A stretch of DNA of 64,000 nucleotides from Gentiana macrophylla (Eukaryota > Streptophyta > Magnoliopsida > Gentianales > Gentianaceae), in NCBI GenBank assembly GCA_026214975.1, contig JAOBSW010000136.1, positions 30,866-94,865 on the forward strand, in the 5' to 3' direction. Below, one piece after another: positions 1 to 11,024 of this stretch. Numbering within the stretch: position 1 is the stretch's first letter; each line of letters begins with the position of its first letter. Below the pieces are notes generated by a model. It ran no database searches. It worked only from the letters and a program-made list of their open reading frames with translations, and was not told the DNA's origin. The position numbers and the translations under genes were made by a program.

Positions 1-1463
1 ATCACCCCACCGAAAGAAATAAGATCAACACACATTCATTCACAAGTTATCTTGGATTATTATCTTATCTAAAGGAGCGTTTCCTCTTCCGATTTATCAC
101 GCCATTAATTAGTTTACCTTCCGGTCTTAACTAATATCGATACAAATCAAAGATATGGATGAAATCCTAATCTAACAACATTATCCCTCAACTTCCGTTT
201 GTTGGAATAATAATTGTCAATCTCCCTCACGACAATCTAATGAATCTATTAACTTTCGTTATCTAAATTCGATTAACATATAACCATATAAATCATGAAA
301 GAAAACAAGAACAACTTAATGAAATAAACACGTGAAAAATCATATCTTTCCGGTAACGGTGATATCCCTCCATTCAATTCTAAGAAAATATTGCATCGAA
401 TTAATCAAATTGTGGTCCTCTCGTAAACCTAGATATTTAACCTACGAACTTCCGTTATGTATAGATTAAAAATCTAATCTTTCCTATGGCGATCTAAACT
501 ACACCGACTTCCGTCATACGGTAGCATCAAATCATACAATCATCTTTCGATATATATTGCAAGATACAATTGAACATAGAAAAAGAAACAATTATAAATA
601 AAACTTACAAAATATCCATAGAAAGGAATCAAAGTCTTTGCAGAAAAAGGATTACATGGCTGCTCCATGGATGAAAGCTTCAAGCCTTCATCATGCTCGA
701 ACAAGAAGGAAAAAGAACAAAATAAAAGACCTAATCTAACCCGATCACCCGAGCACAAGGCTCGGGTGATCGGGTCTTGAAAGCTCCCGAAAGCGGTCTG
801 CCGCCTGTGTAATTTTCGTATGAAAAATCTGATGTAATTAGGGTTGGAATCGCAGCTGCTTTTATAGAAAAATCAAGTCGGTTGCTCTGATAAAGGTGCC
901 GGACGCCCGTCCATAATGTCGGACGCCCGTTCACTATTTTCAGCAACAGCATCCAAACTTGTAATGCTCATATCTCGGGCCTCGTAAGTCGGAATGGAGT
1001 GATTCAAAATCCTGTAGAATCCTCTCTTCAAGCCCTACAACTCTTCTATTGAGGTCCAGAGTCAAATCGGTTGTTATCATATCAAGAACTACGTCGGAAG
1101 TCGGGACTACCCGAATCTCGATTTCCCAACATTCATCTTGATTGATTTCTTTCCTTATATCTTTCAATCTTCCATAACTTTGATTGATCCTTTCCAATCA
1201 CGAATTTGGCTCTCTAAAATCCTCTCTCCCATCATCAATGAGTATCTACAACAATAGGAAAACATACCAAAGCGTAACGTATTTCCAAAATAACATAAAA
1301 TCATCAATTACGCACATAAATCGTTACGTTTTGAGATTTAACTATTAAAAACATCATTTACTCAATATTTCAATATAAAGCCCTATTTCTATGAAAATAA
1401 TACATATACGGGGAAATTGATATAAAATATATCGTTAAAAACACTATAAATTCACCCTAAACA
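1..1463 (-). repeat. Element A 3' LTR (truncated by window start)
   Basis: It matches 4638-6100 over its whole visible length with few differences. In element orientation it begins TGTTTAGGG at 1463. A TATA-like TATAAAA (minus) lies at 860-866. Just upstream of it in element orientation are two dyads, GGACGCCCGTCC at 901-912 and a one-base variant at 924-935. The small open frames here have no recognisable product. Confidence 0.9.
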
Positions 1464-1476
1464 ACACCCCACACTT
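1464..1476 (-). other. Element A polypurine tract
   Basis: In element orientation AAGTGTGGGGTGT abuts the TG of the 3' LTR. The same tract abuts the 3' LTR of D (54030-54042), and a near-identical one abuts the LTRs of B. It is the expected plus-strand primer of Ty3-type elements. Confidence 0.85.
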
Positions 1477-4271
1477 AGCTTTTTGCTCGTCCCGAGCAAA
1501 ACAAAACAAAATCAAGCTCTAGAAAGGTATAAACATCTTAACAAATATAGCATACATTCAATAACTTAGAGGTTCACGGTGTGTGGTGTGCAAAGTCATA
1601 GAAAACTTCCACTAAATCCAAACTTGAAAAACTCAAAGCAAAACTAGCTAATACCCCTCGTGGACTAGCAATAAATGACACTCATAAGATGTACCTACAA
1701 GCGTGACATATCCCGAAAAATATGATCGAATGAATCTAGGGCCTTTCGAAATACTCAGAGGATAATCCTACAAAGATATCTATCGGTTTATACTGGGGAT
1801 AAGATAGAGCGATAACTTAGTCTTATATTCATTTCACATCAATTGTTAAGTTGATCTAACCATTTCACTTTAAACACACATTAGAAGAAGCTATTGCCCT
1901 CATAGCGAGAATAGGACATTTCGAGATAATACCCTACCTTACTCCAATCATAAGGCAGCTTTTCCTAGCCCTGCCGTGAGCTCTTAGTCATCATAGTGGT
2001 ATAGGACTTACGTGGTAAACCCTACCGCACTCAAATCATCGACTAGCTTTCGACACACCCGATAGATTCATTTAATTATTCAACTTCTCATTTGACATTA
2101 GTTACGTGTTACTTATCACATTCAAACCTTAGATATTCACAGTATAACATACTACGGGACTAAATACAAACTACCATAAATCTCAAGATATATACGTAGC
2201 ACTAAGCACTTGACTTATAAGAAAATCAAAAATTACTAATCCAAAAGGGGTATAACTCATAAATATAGCTCATCATTCACTATGGCTTGTGAAATATAAT
2301 TTGGGTGAATCAACTAACTTACCAAACATATGATATAAAGCATAGATGACTATCGAAAACAACGAACATTAACATGTATTGCCTACTCGGGACAAAACAA
2401 AAATTTCGAAAATTTCGAAAATTTTACTCATTTTGCATAGAAACATCATGTATTAAGCAAATGATAGATACAAATCGACTCATTTCCCTCCCCACACTTA
2501 AATTACAACATGTCCTCATGTTGTGCGAGAATAAAAGAAAAGAAAACTTAGTGATTGTATGCGAAATGGAACAACTGGGAACGACGCTGCGTTCCGATCC
2601 AAAAATGCTCGAAGATATCGTGATCGTGGACCATCCACCCAGCGACACCGTCGAAAACTCACAAAAGCTAATGCAAACACCTGCACTCATGAAAAACATG
2701 AAATACCTCGAGGATAGGGGAGAAATATAACAAAGGAGAGTGAGAAAGAGAAGATATAAGCACATGATAGAATAGCTCGGATGGAAAAATTACCAACCAG
2801 GTAAAACACAGGACATCTAAGCGTAAGCCACGAAGCTTATAAAGTTCATCAATAAAAATGTGAGCGACGGAAACCGAGTGGTAACTCACAATAAAGCACA
2901 TATGAATAATAGTAGGCTAGGTGAAATCTAAATGGATAAAAATTACAATGCAACCTACGTGATATGCAATACTAAAATAATGATGGCATATGGAAAACAA
3001 CAAGTAACCATCATGGAAAAACGAGGTAGTATTACGAAACCGACGAGTTAACTACACTCAAGAAAAATAAAAGAAAAGAGAGAAACAATGCAACTAGATG
3101 ATATGCGGCTAAATGATATGCATCTAAGTGATATGTAAAAATAAAAGAAAATAAAAGAAAGAAAACTAGCCCACTCATTTGCAACACGACATGTATATAA
3201 TAAACGCGTCTACCAAATAATGACAAAGTTACGATAAACGCAAAGGTCTTTGTTCATTACATGCAATGTAGACGCGCTTTAAGACTCGTAAAAGTGATAG
3301 CATTATGGAAAACCAACGATTAGCTATTCTAAAGCAGATATAACTCATAAGATGCAATGGTAGCATTACTTAAAACCGGCAGATTACTACCCATATGAGT
3401 TATAAAAGCAGAGGAAGCACGTAAGTCTTAAAAGCTAACAAGATTCATCATAACGATATGTAGCATACGGAAACCGACATTAGCTACTAATTAACAATCG
3501 CACAGATTATAGCATACGAGAACCGACAAGAATTATAACTTGCATAGATGAATCATGCATATAAAAATTAATCAGTTATTTAACATGGATTCGTAGATGG
3601 AAAGGTAAAAACATATAAGTTCAGGACATCTACGTAAAAAGAGATAGCCACAGAAGCTCGTATGAAAAATCCACATCAAATAAAAGCATTAAAATTTAAA
3701 TCAAGAAAAATTGAACCTGGACTTGCGCGCCCCATCGATCGACGGGCGTTCACCTCAAAATGCAGAGATCGACGAAGCGTTCATACAAACAAACGCCGTT
3801 TGACTTGAAAACCGACCGGACGGGCGTCGAAAGTATAGGCGCCGTCTGGTCCTTCAAACCAGAACAGAGTTGAAACTTTCTGGACGAACGAACGTCCATC
3901 CAACCAGACGCTCGGTTACCTGCATGTTAGGGTACTGGACGGGCGTTCACTTACGTGAACGCTCGTTCAGTCATCGAATTTGCACGTAAAACAAAGCAGA
4001 AAAAACGAAAACCCTAATTATCCTAAACAAAATCATCACAATGACCTTATCACATTAAAGCACGAGAGGTCGATTAGATAACACAAACATGTAATTCACG
4101 TGTCATAAATCGAGTAAAAAACTTTTGCACATTCGTAACTCCAACGGTTATCGAAACACGGCAAAATAAAAAACCTCAATTTATTCAACGCTACTTTTAT
4201 TGAAAAACAAAAACAAAAAACACGTAACGAAATAGAAAAATTAATTCAATTAGATTCAACAAAACACCGAT
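1477..4271 (-). other. Element A interior, non-coding
   Basis: No gag, protease, RT or integrase motif is seen in either strand; the longest open frame (plus strand, 118 codons at 2374-2730) is antisense to the element and unlike any family I know. In element orientation the first part holds copies of the ACGGGCGTT-type dyad (3730-3990). The middle (about 2860-3560) holds a degenerate repeat around ACGGAAACCGAC and three short ATGATATGC units near 3095-3135. The last part (1500-2400) resembles the 3' untranslated region of D. Confidence 0.7.
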
Positions 4272-4289
4272 TCCCCGGCAACGGCGCCA
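4272..4289 (-). other. Element A primer binding site (tRNA-Asp)
   Basis: The minus strand reads TGGCGCCGTTGCCGGGGA, an exact 18-nt complement of the 3' end of plant tRNA-Asp(GUC). It lies 4 nt inside the 5' LTR, as expected for the minus-strand DNA primer site. It is not itself a tRNA gene. Confidence 0.9.
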
Positions 4290-4293
4290 CTTT

Positions 4294-6100
4294 TGTTGGG
4301 GAGATTTTGCATCATTAAAACAAAAGAAAATTTATAAACCTATACTACCATGCAAAACTACCTCCTAACCGGCCGAATACCGGGTAGTTGCTAGTAAAGT
4401 TGGATAAGTACGGGTATCGATCCTCAGGGAAAAGGGCTATTGAATCTAGCTTATTAATTCTTCTTTATTAACCTAAACCTAAACTAAAACGGAAAATAAA
4501 GCATGCAGAGGATTGTTAATCCAAAGCCGGAAGGATAAAAGCGATAAAAACATAAATAAAACTACATCTACGGAAGCGGTAAATCTATCTACTGAACAAC
4601 CATAAACGAACCATGATCAACCTCTTCCCAACAACCATCACCCCACCGAAAGAAATAAGATCAACACACATTCATTCACAAGTTATCTTGGATTATTATC
4701 TTATCTAAAGGGCGTTTCCTCTTCCGATTTATCACGCCATTAATTAGTTTACCTTCCGGTCTTAACTAATATCGATACAAATCAAAGATATGGATGAAAT
4801 CCTAATCTAACAACATTATCCCTCAACTTCCGTTTGTTGGAATAATAATTGTCAATCTCCCTCACGACAATCTAATGAATCTATTAACTTTCGTTATCTA
4901 AATTCGATTAACATATAACCATATAAATCATGAAAGAAAACAAGAACAACTTAATGAAATAAACACGTGAAAAATCATATCTTTCCGATAACGGTGATAT
5001 CCTCCATTCAATTCTAAGAAAATATTGCATCGAATTAATCAAATTGTGGTCCTCTCGTAAACCTAGATATTTAACCTACGAACTTCCGTTATGTATAGAT
5101 TAAAAATCTAATCTTTCCTATGGCGATCTAAACTACACCGACTTCCGTCATACGGTAGCATCAAATCATACAATCATCTTTCGATATATATATTGCAAGA
5201 TACAATTGAACATAGAAAAAGAAACAATTATAAATAAAACTTACAAAATATCCATAGAAAGGAATCAAAGTGCTGCAGAAAAAGGATTACATGGCTGCTC
5301 CATGGATGAAAGCTTCAAGCCTTCATCATGCTCGAACAAGAAGGAAAAAGAACAAAATAAAAGACCTAATCTAACCCCGATCACCGAGCACAAGGCTCGG
5401 GTGATCGGCCTTGAAAACTCAGTAAAGCGGCTCTTTGTCTGTGTAATTTTCGTATGAAAAATCTGATGTAATTAGGGTTGGAATCGCAGCTGCTTTTATA
5501 GAAAAATCAAGTCGGTTGCTTACAAATAAAGGTGCCGGACGCCCGTCCATAATGTCGGACGCCCGTTCACTATTTTCAGCAACAACATCCAAACTTGTAA
5601 TGCTCATATCTCGGGCCTCGTAAGTCGGAATGGAGTGATTCAAAATCCTGTAGAATCCTCTCTTCAAGCCCTACAACTCTTCTATTGAGGTCCAGAGTCA
5701 AATCGGTTGTTATCATATCAAGAACTGCGTCGGAAGTCAGGACTACCCGAATCCTGATTTCCCAACATTCATCTTGATTGATTTCTTTCCTTATATCTTT
5801 CAATCTTCCATAACTTTGATTGATCCTTTCCAATCACGAATTTGGCTCTCTAAAATCCCTCTCCCATCATCAATGAGTATCTACAACAATAGGAAAACAT
5901 ACCAAAAGCGTAACGTATTTCCAAAATAACATAAAATCATCAATTACGCACATAAATCGTTACGTTTTGAGATTTAACTATTAAAAACATCATTTACTCA
6001 ATATTTCAATATAAAGCCCTATTTCTATGAAAATAATACATATACGGGGGAAATTGATATAAAATATATCGTTAAAAACACTATAAATTCACCCTAAACA
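4294..6100 (-). repeat. Element A 5' LTR (complete, 1807 bp)
   Basis: It starts TGTTGGGG and ends CCTAAACA on the plus strand, so both orientations give TG...CA. TATAAAA (minus) is at 5494-5500 and the dyad GGACGCCCGTCC lies near 5537-5548. It differs from the left LTR at scattered single bases and short indels, several at CAG/CTG sites. Confidence 0.92.
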
Positions 6101-6363
6101 GTGTGCAATTGCACGGCTAGGGCTTCCTGATCCATCGAGCTTGCTGTAAAAGACAATAGAAGAGCCGATCTGAAAGAAGAAGAAGAAAGAGATCAGATGC
6201 TTGCTCCGGAGGAGATCTCCGGCACGCGTAAAAAAATGGGGTCTTGCGTCATCGAAGAAAAGTGTCCCGCTCCAGAGGAGAAAACCCTATTGGTACGGAA
6301 GTAGTAGGAAATGAATATATAAACATTAAATGTTATGATAGGGGTATGTTTGGAAAAAGTGCA
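6101..6363. other. Spacer between element A and copia fragment I
   Basis: No coding signal. On the minus strand it continues from the truncated copia pol into TATA-like AT-rich sequence and a purine/pyrimidine-rich stretch. It could be a leftover copia LTR fragment, but no polypurine tract or LTR end is visible. Confidence 0.4.
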
Positions 6364-6508
6364 TTAAATGACCGATAATTGCTTCAACCATTTTAACTCG
6401 CATGTAAGAGAGGCCATAGACCGATATTCAGCTTCTGCAGAGGAACGAGAAACAATTATTTGTTTCTTGGACTTCCAAGATATGGGGGAAAGACCAAGGA
6501 ACACAAAC
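6364..6508 (-). pseudogene. Copia I RNase H, C-terminal piece left of H
   Basis: After removal of H the minus-strand frame runs from the other RNase H piece (ending TRRSLSG at 8896) straight into WFVFLG, then ISWKSKKQ, then VSRSSAEAEYRSMA, the conserved copia RNase H C-terminal motif. It stops after ELKWLKQL, short of the usual C-terminus, and runs into a stop at 6364-6366. Continuity across the CAACC duplication confirms that H is a later insertion. Confidence 0.85.
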
Positions 6509-6513
6509 CAACC

Positions 6514-7366
6514 TGATATGATTCTGGACCCGAATTCTACACCGGATCCCTTACCGATTCTAGTTGGTCCTGGATTTCACCTCCAACATAAAATGAGGCT
6601 CGACTCGTTGGACAAAATGGTTCATATAATCATGCACGAGTCAATGTCCAATAATAACGAAGATTTTGGCATCATTAAGTCCGTCATTTATGCTTACGGA
6701 ATATCGGAATAATTATCTAATTATAGTAAGATTCTATATTACATTACATACTTTATTATGTAGCTAAATATAATGTTGAAAATCAACATGGGAGGCGCCA
6801 AAATGAATAAAGATTCAAGTACTTGTATTCATGTATCAAGGAAATTCAAGATACATTCAAGAAATTAAGATATATCAAGTTTCACTCAAGAGTTGCAAAC
6901 TTTGGAGGACGTGCTTGGAAAAAAACCAAAAAGTTGATGCTTAGAAATGTGTATAGCACGAAATTCTTGTGTGAATTTGGCCAATCTTATGTATCTCGAG
7001 TACTATAAATACCCATGTATTGTACTTGAAAAGAATAGAACTTGTTATCAATAAAAATCATATTTTATTCTTCACTTGGAAAAGTGTTGTGTGAGTTTCT
7101 CTGGAAAAGGAATTCAAATCTCGGATTATCAAGGACTTGAGCAATCCTTGTGGTTATCCATATACCAAGGTGCTTAGAAACAGGTTTTCTAAGTGTTGAG
7201 GTTTATTCCAAGGTGCCTTCACACGAGTTGTGATTGTGTCGCGGAGCTTATTATTCCAATGTGCTTCCACACATGTTGTGGTTGTGTTGAGGATTATCCA
7301 AATACTTCAATCCACAATCCTAAGATTCATTCGATTTGAAGCCTTCCTCCGGGCGGTTTCACTTCA
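6514..7366 (+). repeat. Element H left LTR (853 bp, plus orientation)
   Basis: It starts TGATATGATT and ends CTTCA two bases before TGGTATCAGAG. Positions 6514-7320 match the right LTR in inverted orientation with modest divergence; 7321-7366 has no counterpart there. The open frame at 6368-6712 crosses from copia I into this LTR and is not a gene. Confidence 0.85.
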
Positions 7367-7987
7367 TTTGGTATCAGAGATTTCGGGTCGCAAACCTCCC
7401 AAAAACCGAGCCATGGTGTGTTCATCGGACTCGTCAGTATCCGTACGAATTAGTGCCATTTCCAACTCATCTTGATAGGTTTGAACAAACTTCTCACCTT
7501 GTTGAAGAGTTTGCAACTTTCTTACTTGTTCACGCCGGTAGGATTCGGGAACCCATTTCCGATGCATCTCATTCTTAAGAACCTCCCAAGAAGAAATTGC
7601 TTGCTGTCTCGATTTCCTGCACTTTTCATTAGTTTTCTGGAACCAAAGCATAGCTCGTTCCTCAAATTCACTAGTAGCAAGCTTAACCTTGGTTCTTTCC
7701 GAATAATCATGACAATTAAAAATTTGTTCAACTTTAAGAACCCAAGAAAAATACTCATCAGGATTAGAATTACCTTTAAACGCCGGAATCTTTTGTTTGA
7801 TACCTTGGAGATTTTCTTGTGGTGCCCGTGCTCTTAGTTGTGCTCCAACTGGTGTTGCTTCGCTTTCCTCATCGTCATCCTCATGTTCGGAATAATTGCT
7901 TGGCTCAATCTCGGTACCTTGTACACCTTGACCAACATTCATTTGTGTGAAACGTGCATCTATTCGCTCAATCAATGTTTGAGTCAT
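7367..7987 (-). pseudogene. Element H gag fragment (chromovirus-like)
   Basis: An ATG at 7985-7987 opens about 206 codons. It has an acidic stretch (residues about 33-43) and then the retrotransposon gag domain with IPAFKGNSNPDEYF, VEQIFNCHDYSE and an AMLWFQ block, ending GGLRPEISDT where it meets the inverted LTR. This matches chromovirus-type Ty3 gag; no zinc knuckle or pol follows. Upstream the same frame continues towards the right LTR with a TAA in place of a sense codon near 8005, so the original start was probably earlier (possibly near 8070). The gag is cut off by the rearrangement, not by gradual decay. Confidence 0.8.
7369..7379 (+). other. Element H primer site fused to antisense gag
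   Basis: TGGTATCAGAG is the usual tRNA-iMet primer site of many plant LTR elements. The expected continuation (C, then CAGG) is missing: the sequence runs into ATTTCGGG, which on the other strand is the gag codon series for RPEIS. The same bases read on the minus strand as part of gag, so the breakpoint lies in up to 11 bp of shared sequence. Confidence 0.8.
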
Positions 7988-8107
7988 TTGTTCAAGGTTT
8001 TATTGATGTCTTTGTTCGATGGCACGAAGCGAGCTTGATGCCTCATTTTTCATCATTATTTCCAGGCATTTTTTTTTCAAAGGTTTTTTTTAAGAAGAAA
8101 GAAAATT

Positions 8108-8890
8108 GGATCGTGGATTGAAGTATTTGGATAATCCTCAACACAACCACAACCTGTGTGGAAGCACCTTGGAATAATAAGCTCCGCGACACAATCACAA
8201 CTCGTGTGAAGGCACCTTGGAATAAACCTCAACACTTAGAAAACCTGTTTCTAAGCACCATGGTATATGGATAACCACAAGGATTGCTCAAGTCCTTGAT
8301 AATCTGAGATTTGAATTCCCTTTCCAGAGAAACTCACACAACACTTTTCCAAGTGAAGAATAAAATATGATTTTTATTGATAACAAGTTCTATTCTTTTC
8401 AAGTACAATACATGGGTATTTATAGTACTCAAGATACATAAGATTGGCCAAATACACACTAGAATTTCGTGCTATACACATTTCTAAGCATCAACTTTTT
8501 GGTTTTTTTCCAAGCACGTCCTCCAAAGGTTGCAACTCTTGAGTGAAACTTTATGTATCTTAATTTCTTGAATGTATCTTGAATTTCCTTGATACATGAA
8601 TCCAAGTTCTTGAATCTTTTCCTTGATTTTCAACATTATATTTAGCTACATAATAAAGTATGTAATGTAATATAGAATCATACTATAATTAAATAATTAT
8701 TCCGATATTCCGTAAGCATAAATGACGGACTTAATGATGCCAAAATCTTCGATATTCCTAGACATTGACTCGTGCATTATTATATGAACCATTTTGTCCA
8801 ACGAGTCGAGCCTCATTTTGGAGGTGAAATCCAGGACCAACTAGAATCGTTAAGGGATCCGGTGTAGAATTCGGGTCCAGAATCATATCA
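8108..8890 (-). repeat. Element H right LTR (minus orientation)
   Basis: Inverted copy of 6514-7320. It reads TGATATGATT from 8890 on the minus strand. The inner end diverges from the left LTR at 8108, and no TGGTATCAGAG is found between it and gag, so the last 46 bp of the LTR and the primer site have been lost or replaced by an A/T-rich stretch (8060-8107). Confidence 0.82.
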
Positions 8891-8895
8891 CAACC

Positions 8896-9243
8896 ACTCA
8901 AAGACCGCCGAGTAAGCGGGCAACTTGCCCAATCAGAATCACACCAACCCTCTAGAAGGAGGGAACTATGAGAACGCAACAAGATACTCTGACTAGAATA
9001 TTTCTTCAAATAACGAACAAGACGTAGTGCGGCGCCCTCCAAACGATCAACACGAGGAGCATGCATGCACTGAGACAAGACATGGAGTGAGTAAGCCAAA
9101 GTCAGCCGGGTCAACCCAAGGTAAATAAGTCTCCGAATCAACCGCCCGCGTGGTCCAGGATCACTCAACAATTCACCGATGGCAAGAGCTAACTTGTGGT
9201 TCTGCTCAATAAGAAATCGGCTGGTTTGCTCCCAAGTAAACAT
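8896..9243 (-). pseudogene. Copia I RT connection and RNase H N-terminal piece
   Basis: The minus-strand frame from about 9243 shows the linker after RT with LLSDPG, then YSLHVLSQCMHAPR, VRYLKK and the RNase H opening GWCDSDWASCPLTRRSLSG. At 8896 it meets the CAACC duplication of H. It overlaps the RT frame in another phase (9189-9243), so a frameshift lies there. Confidence 0.85.
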
Positions 9244-10310
9244 GCTTCATTAATGATGTCAATGGCGTATTTCCGTTGGTTCAAGAAAATCCCATCTTTT
9301 TTCCGGGCCACCTCTATCCCGAGAAAGTACTGTAGAACCCCCAAGTCCTTCATCTTAAAGCACTTTCCCAAATAATCTTTAAAAACAGTCATTGTAACCT
9401 TATCATTCCCGGCAATGATCATATCATCCACGTACACAAGGACGTTCAGCTGAATCTCCCCTCGATACAAACTAAATAAGGAATAATCAGAATATGACCG
9501 ATGAAAGCCATACTCTTTCAAAACAGAAGCAAGCTTTGCGAACCAACACAGCGGTGCCTGTTTCAATCCATATAGCGATTCCTTCATCCTGCACACCAAG
9601 TTGGAACCGTTCTTCTCAAACCCAGGAGGAATCTTCATGCAAATTTCCTCCTCCAAGTCACCATGCAGAAAAACATTGTGGACATACATCTGGTGAATGT
9701 CCCACCATTTCACTGCAACCACACTAAGGAAAATCTGTACCGTAACCATCTTCGCCATAGGAGCGAAAGTCTCAGTGTAATCAATTCCCTCTTGCTGATG
9801 ATGCCCGAAAGCCACCAACCGGGCTTTCAACTGTTGCAAGATCCCATTTTCGTCATATTTCTCCGTATACACCCACTTACTCCCCAAAGCCTTTTTCCCA
9901 AGGGAAAGTGGCTGCAATACCCACGTACCCTGATCTTCTAGATCCCAAACCTCCTCAGCCATAGCCTTACGCCAACCCTCATTTTTAACGGCCTCCTTAA
10001 AATATTTTGGAGAATCACCAATTGTAACAGCTGCCAAGTACTTCCGGTGTTTATCAGAAAACAAATGATAATTAATAAAATACATAAGTGGATACGGAGT
10101 ACCTGAGGATGCCGATGGAATGGAGGAGCATGGAGTAGGACTTTTCTTGTCAACCAAAGTGTGTGTCACAAAATCCTGAAACCGTGAATTTGGAATTTTC
10201 TGTCGTCTACCTCTGCCAAACTCTTCCACACCTTCACCTGGTTGTTGAGGTGGTGGTGAAGGTTCTATCTCAACTGGCTCATCTGTAAGCATGTCATATG
10301 TACCGTGCAT
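9189..10310 (-). pseudogene. Copia I reverse transcriptase
   Basis: This is a 373-codon open frame covering the start of copia RT (WRKAMAEEV, GSKWVY, KARLVAFG, DYTETFAPMAK), the segment around FLHGDLEEEI, the YGLKQAP motif and the catalytic VYVDDMIIAGND box, then LQYFLGIEVA. Residues about 1-110 look like the variable linker between integrase and RT. The catalytic aspartates are present, but FAPMAK has Met where Val is usual, and the frame ends before RNase H. Plus-strand open frames over this span (9494-9941) are antisense shadows. Confidence 0.88.
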
Positions 10311-10427
10311 CCCCCCTCAACCGGTGGATCCGGCAACGATGGACCCCCCCGGGTGTAGGGAGAGAAAGTCCGCCCCCCTCGTTGTCTATCACAACATTAT
10401 CTATAAACTGGTGAGGGGGAGAATGAG

Positions 10428-11024
10428 TCACATTCCCCTCGGCCGGATGGGAAAGAGGGATAACATGGTCATAAAATTTATTTCACGGGATACAAAAATC
10501 TTCTCCGTATCAAGATCATACAACGTCCACCATTTCTTTGCAAAGGGATATCCCAAAAAAACTGACTTACGACTACGGCTATCAAACTTATTGGAATGGC
10601 GGTGGTCATGGGCATAACACAAACAACCCAAAACGCGAAGCATAAATAAATTGGGTGGCTTTCCAAACAAGGCTTCATAGGGAGTTTTGTAATTCAAAAC
10701 ACTCTATGGGGTACGATTAATAATATGGGAGGCCGCTAACACACACTCTCCCCAAAATTTAAGAGGCAAATGACCCTCAAAGCGAAGGGCCAGGGCAACG
10801 TTCAAAATATGTTGGTGTTTACGTTAAACGTGGCCATTCTGTTGTGGGGTAGCTACACAGGAAGTTTCAAAAATGATGCCTTGTTCACGAAAGCAAGGAA
10901 GCAATTTCCGAAATTCGGTTCCATTATTACTACATACATGTTTAATAGTAACACCGAATTGTCGCGAAATCAAAGTCACAAAGTCCAAAAATACTGTTTC
11001 AACCTCTACTTTATTCAAAAGTGA
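10428..11024 (-). pseudogene. Copia I integrase, C-terminal half
   Basis: Two minus-strand frames (10824-11018 and 10428-10697) carry copia integrase sequence: FGVTIKHVCSNNGTEF, then ATPQQNGHVERKHQH with the conserved glutamate, INRTP, a stop, and PYEALFGKPPN followed by GCLCYAHD. The first catalytic aspartate and the zinc finger are absent because homology ends at about 11024. A frameshift and at least one stop separate the two pieces. Confidence 0.85.

Larger units (their letters stand above)
1..6100 (-). mobile_element. Element A: non-autonomous Ty3/gypsy-type LTR retrotransposon
   Basis: Two direct copies of a TG...CA LTR flank 2.8 kb with no credible coding sequence. Orientation is minus: the primer site adjoins the right LTR and the polypurine tract adjoins the left LTR. 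The left LTR starts before the window, so the 5-bp target duplication cannot be checked; the right flank begins GTGTG at 6101. The interior resembles the 3' noncoding part of element D (the 21-bp stretch at 1761-1781 recurs in D near 53750), which links A to the Athila-like group. With LTRs and replication signals but no proteins it fits a LARD-type element mobilised in trans. The lineage is inferred. Confidence 0.88.
6514..8890. mobile_element. Element H: LTR retrotransposon with two inverted LTRs around a gag fragment
   Basis: The two ends are inverted copies of one LTR, each beginning TGATATGATT at its outer edge (6514 plus, 8890 minus). Identical CAACC at 6509-6513 and 8891-8895 is a 5-bp target duplication, so the whole unit integrated as one piece. 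Between the LTRs is a minus-strand gag in phase with the right LTR. The left LTR ends in a tRNA-iMet primer-site sequence at 7369-7379 that runs directly into antisense gag. A normal element has direct LTRs; this arrangement fits integration of an aberrant reverse-transcription product (see findings). Confidence 0.9.
6364..11024 (-). mobile_element. Element I: truncated Ty1/copia (Ale-like) pol, split by element H
   Basis: Reading the minus strand from 11024 to 6364 gives integrase C-terminal part, reverse transcriptase and RNase H in the copia order. H (6514-8890, CAACC duplication) interrupts the RNase H. No gag, protease or LTR is visible on either side, and both ends stop abruptly, so this is a dead fragment. 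The VYVDD box followed by MIIAGND suggests the Ale (Retrofit) lineage; this is family recognition, not a computed tree. Confidence 0.85.

Noticed and set aside
2374..2730. 118-codon plus-strand open frame inside element A
   Set aside because: Antisense to the element, no recognisable domain, low-complexity K/F start; likely a chance frame in 3' noncoding sequence.
4272..4289. tRNA-Asp-like sequence
   Set aside because: Only the 3' 18 nt, next to an LTR; it is a primer site, not a tRNA gene. The same holds for 29099, 35226 and 45708.
6368..6712. 114-codon plus-strand frame
   Set aside because: It spans the junction of copia I (antisense) and the H LTR, so it cannot be a natural gene.
6514..8890. 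Reading element H as a large inverted-repeat DNA transposon
   Set aside because: The ends are TG...CA LTR ends with a 5-bp duplication, and the centre is retroviral-type gag with a primer site.
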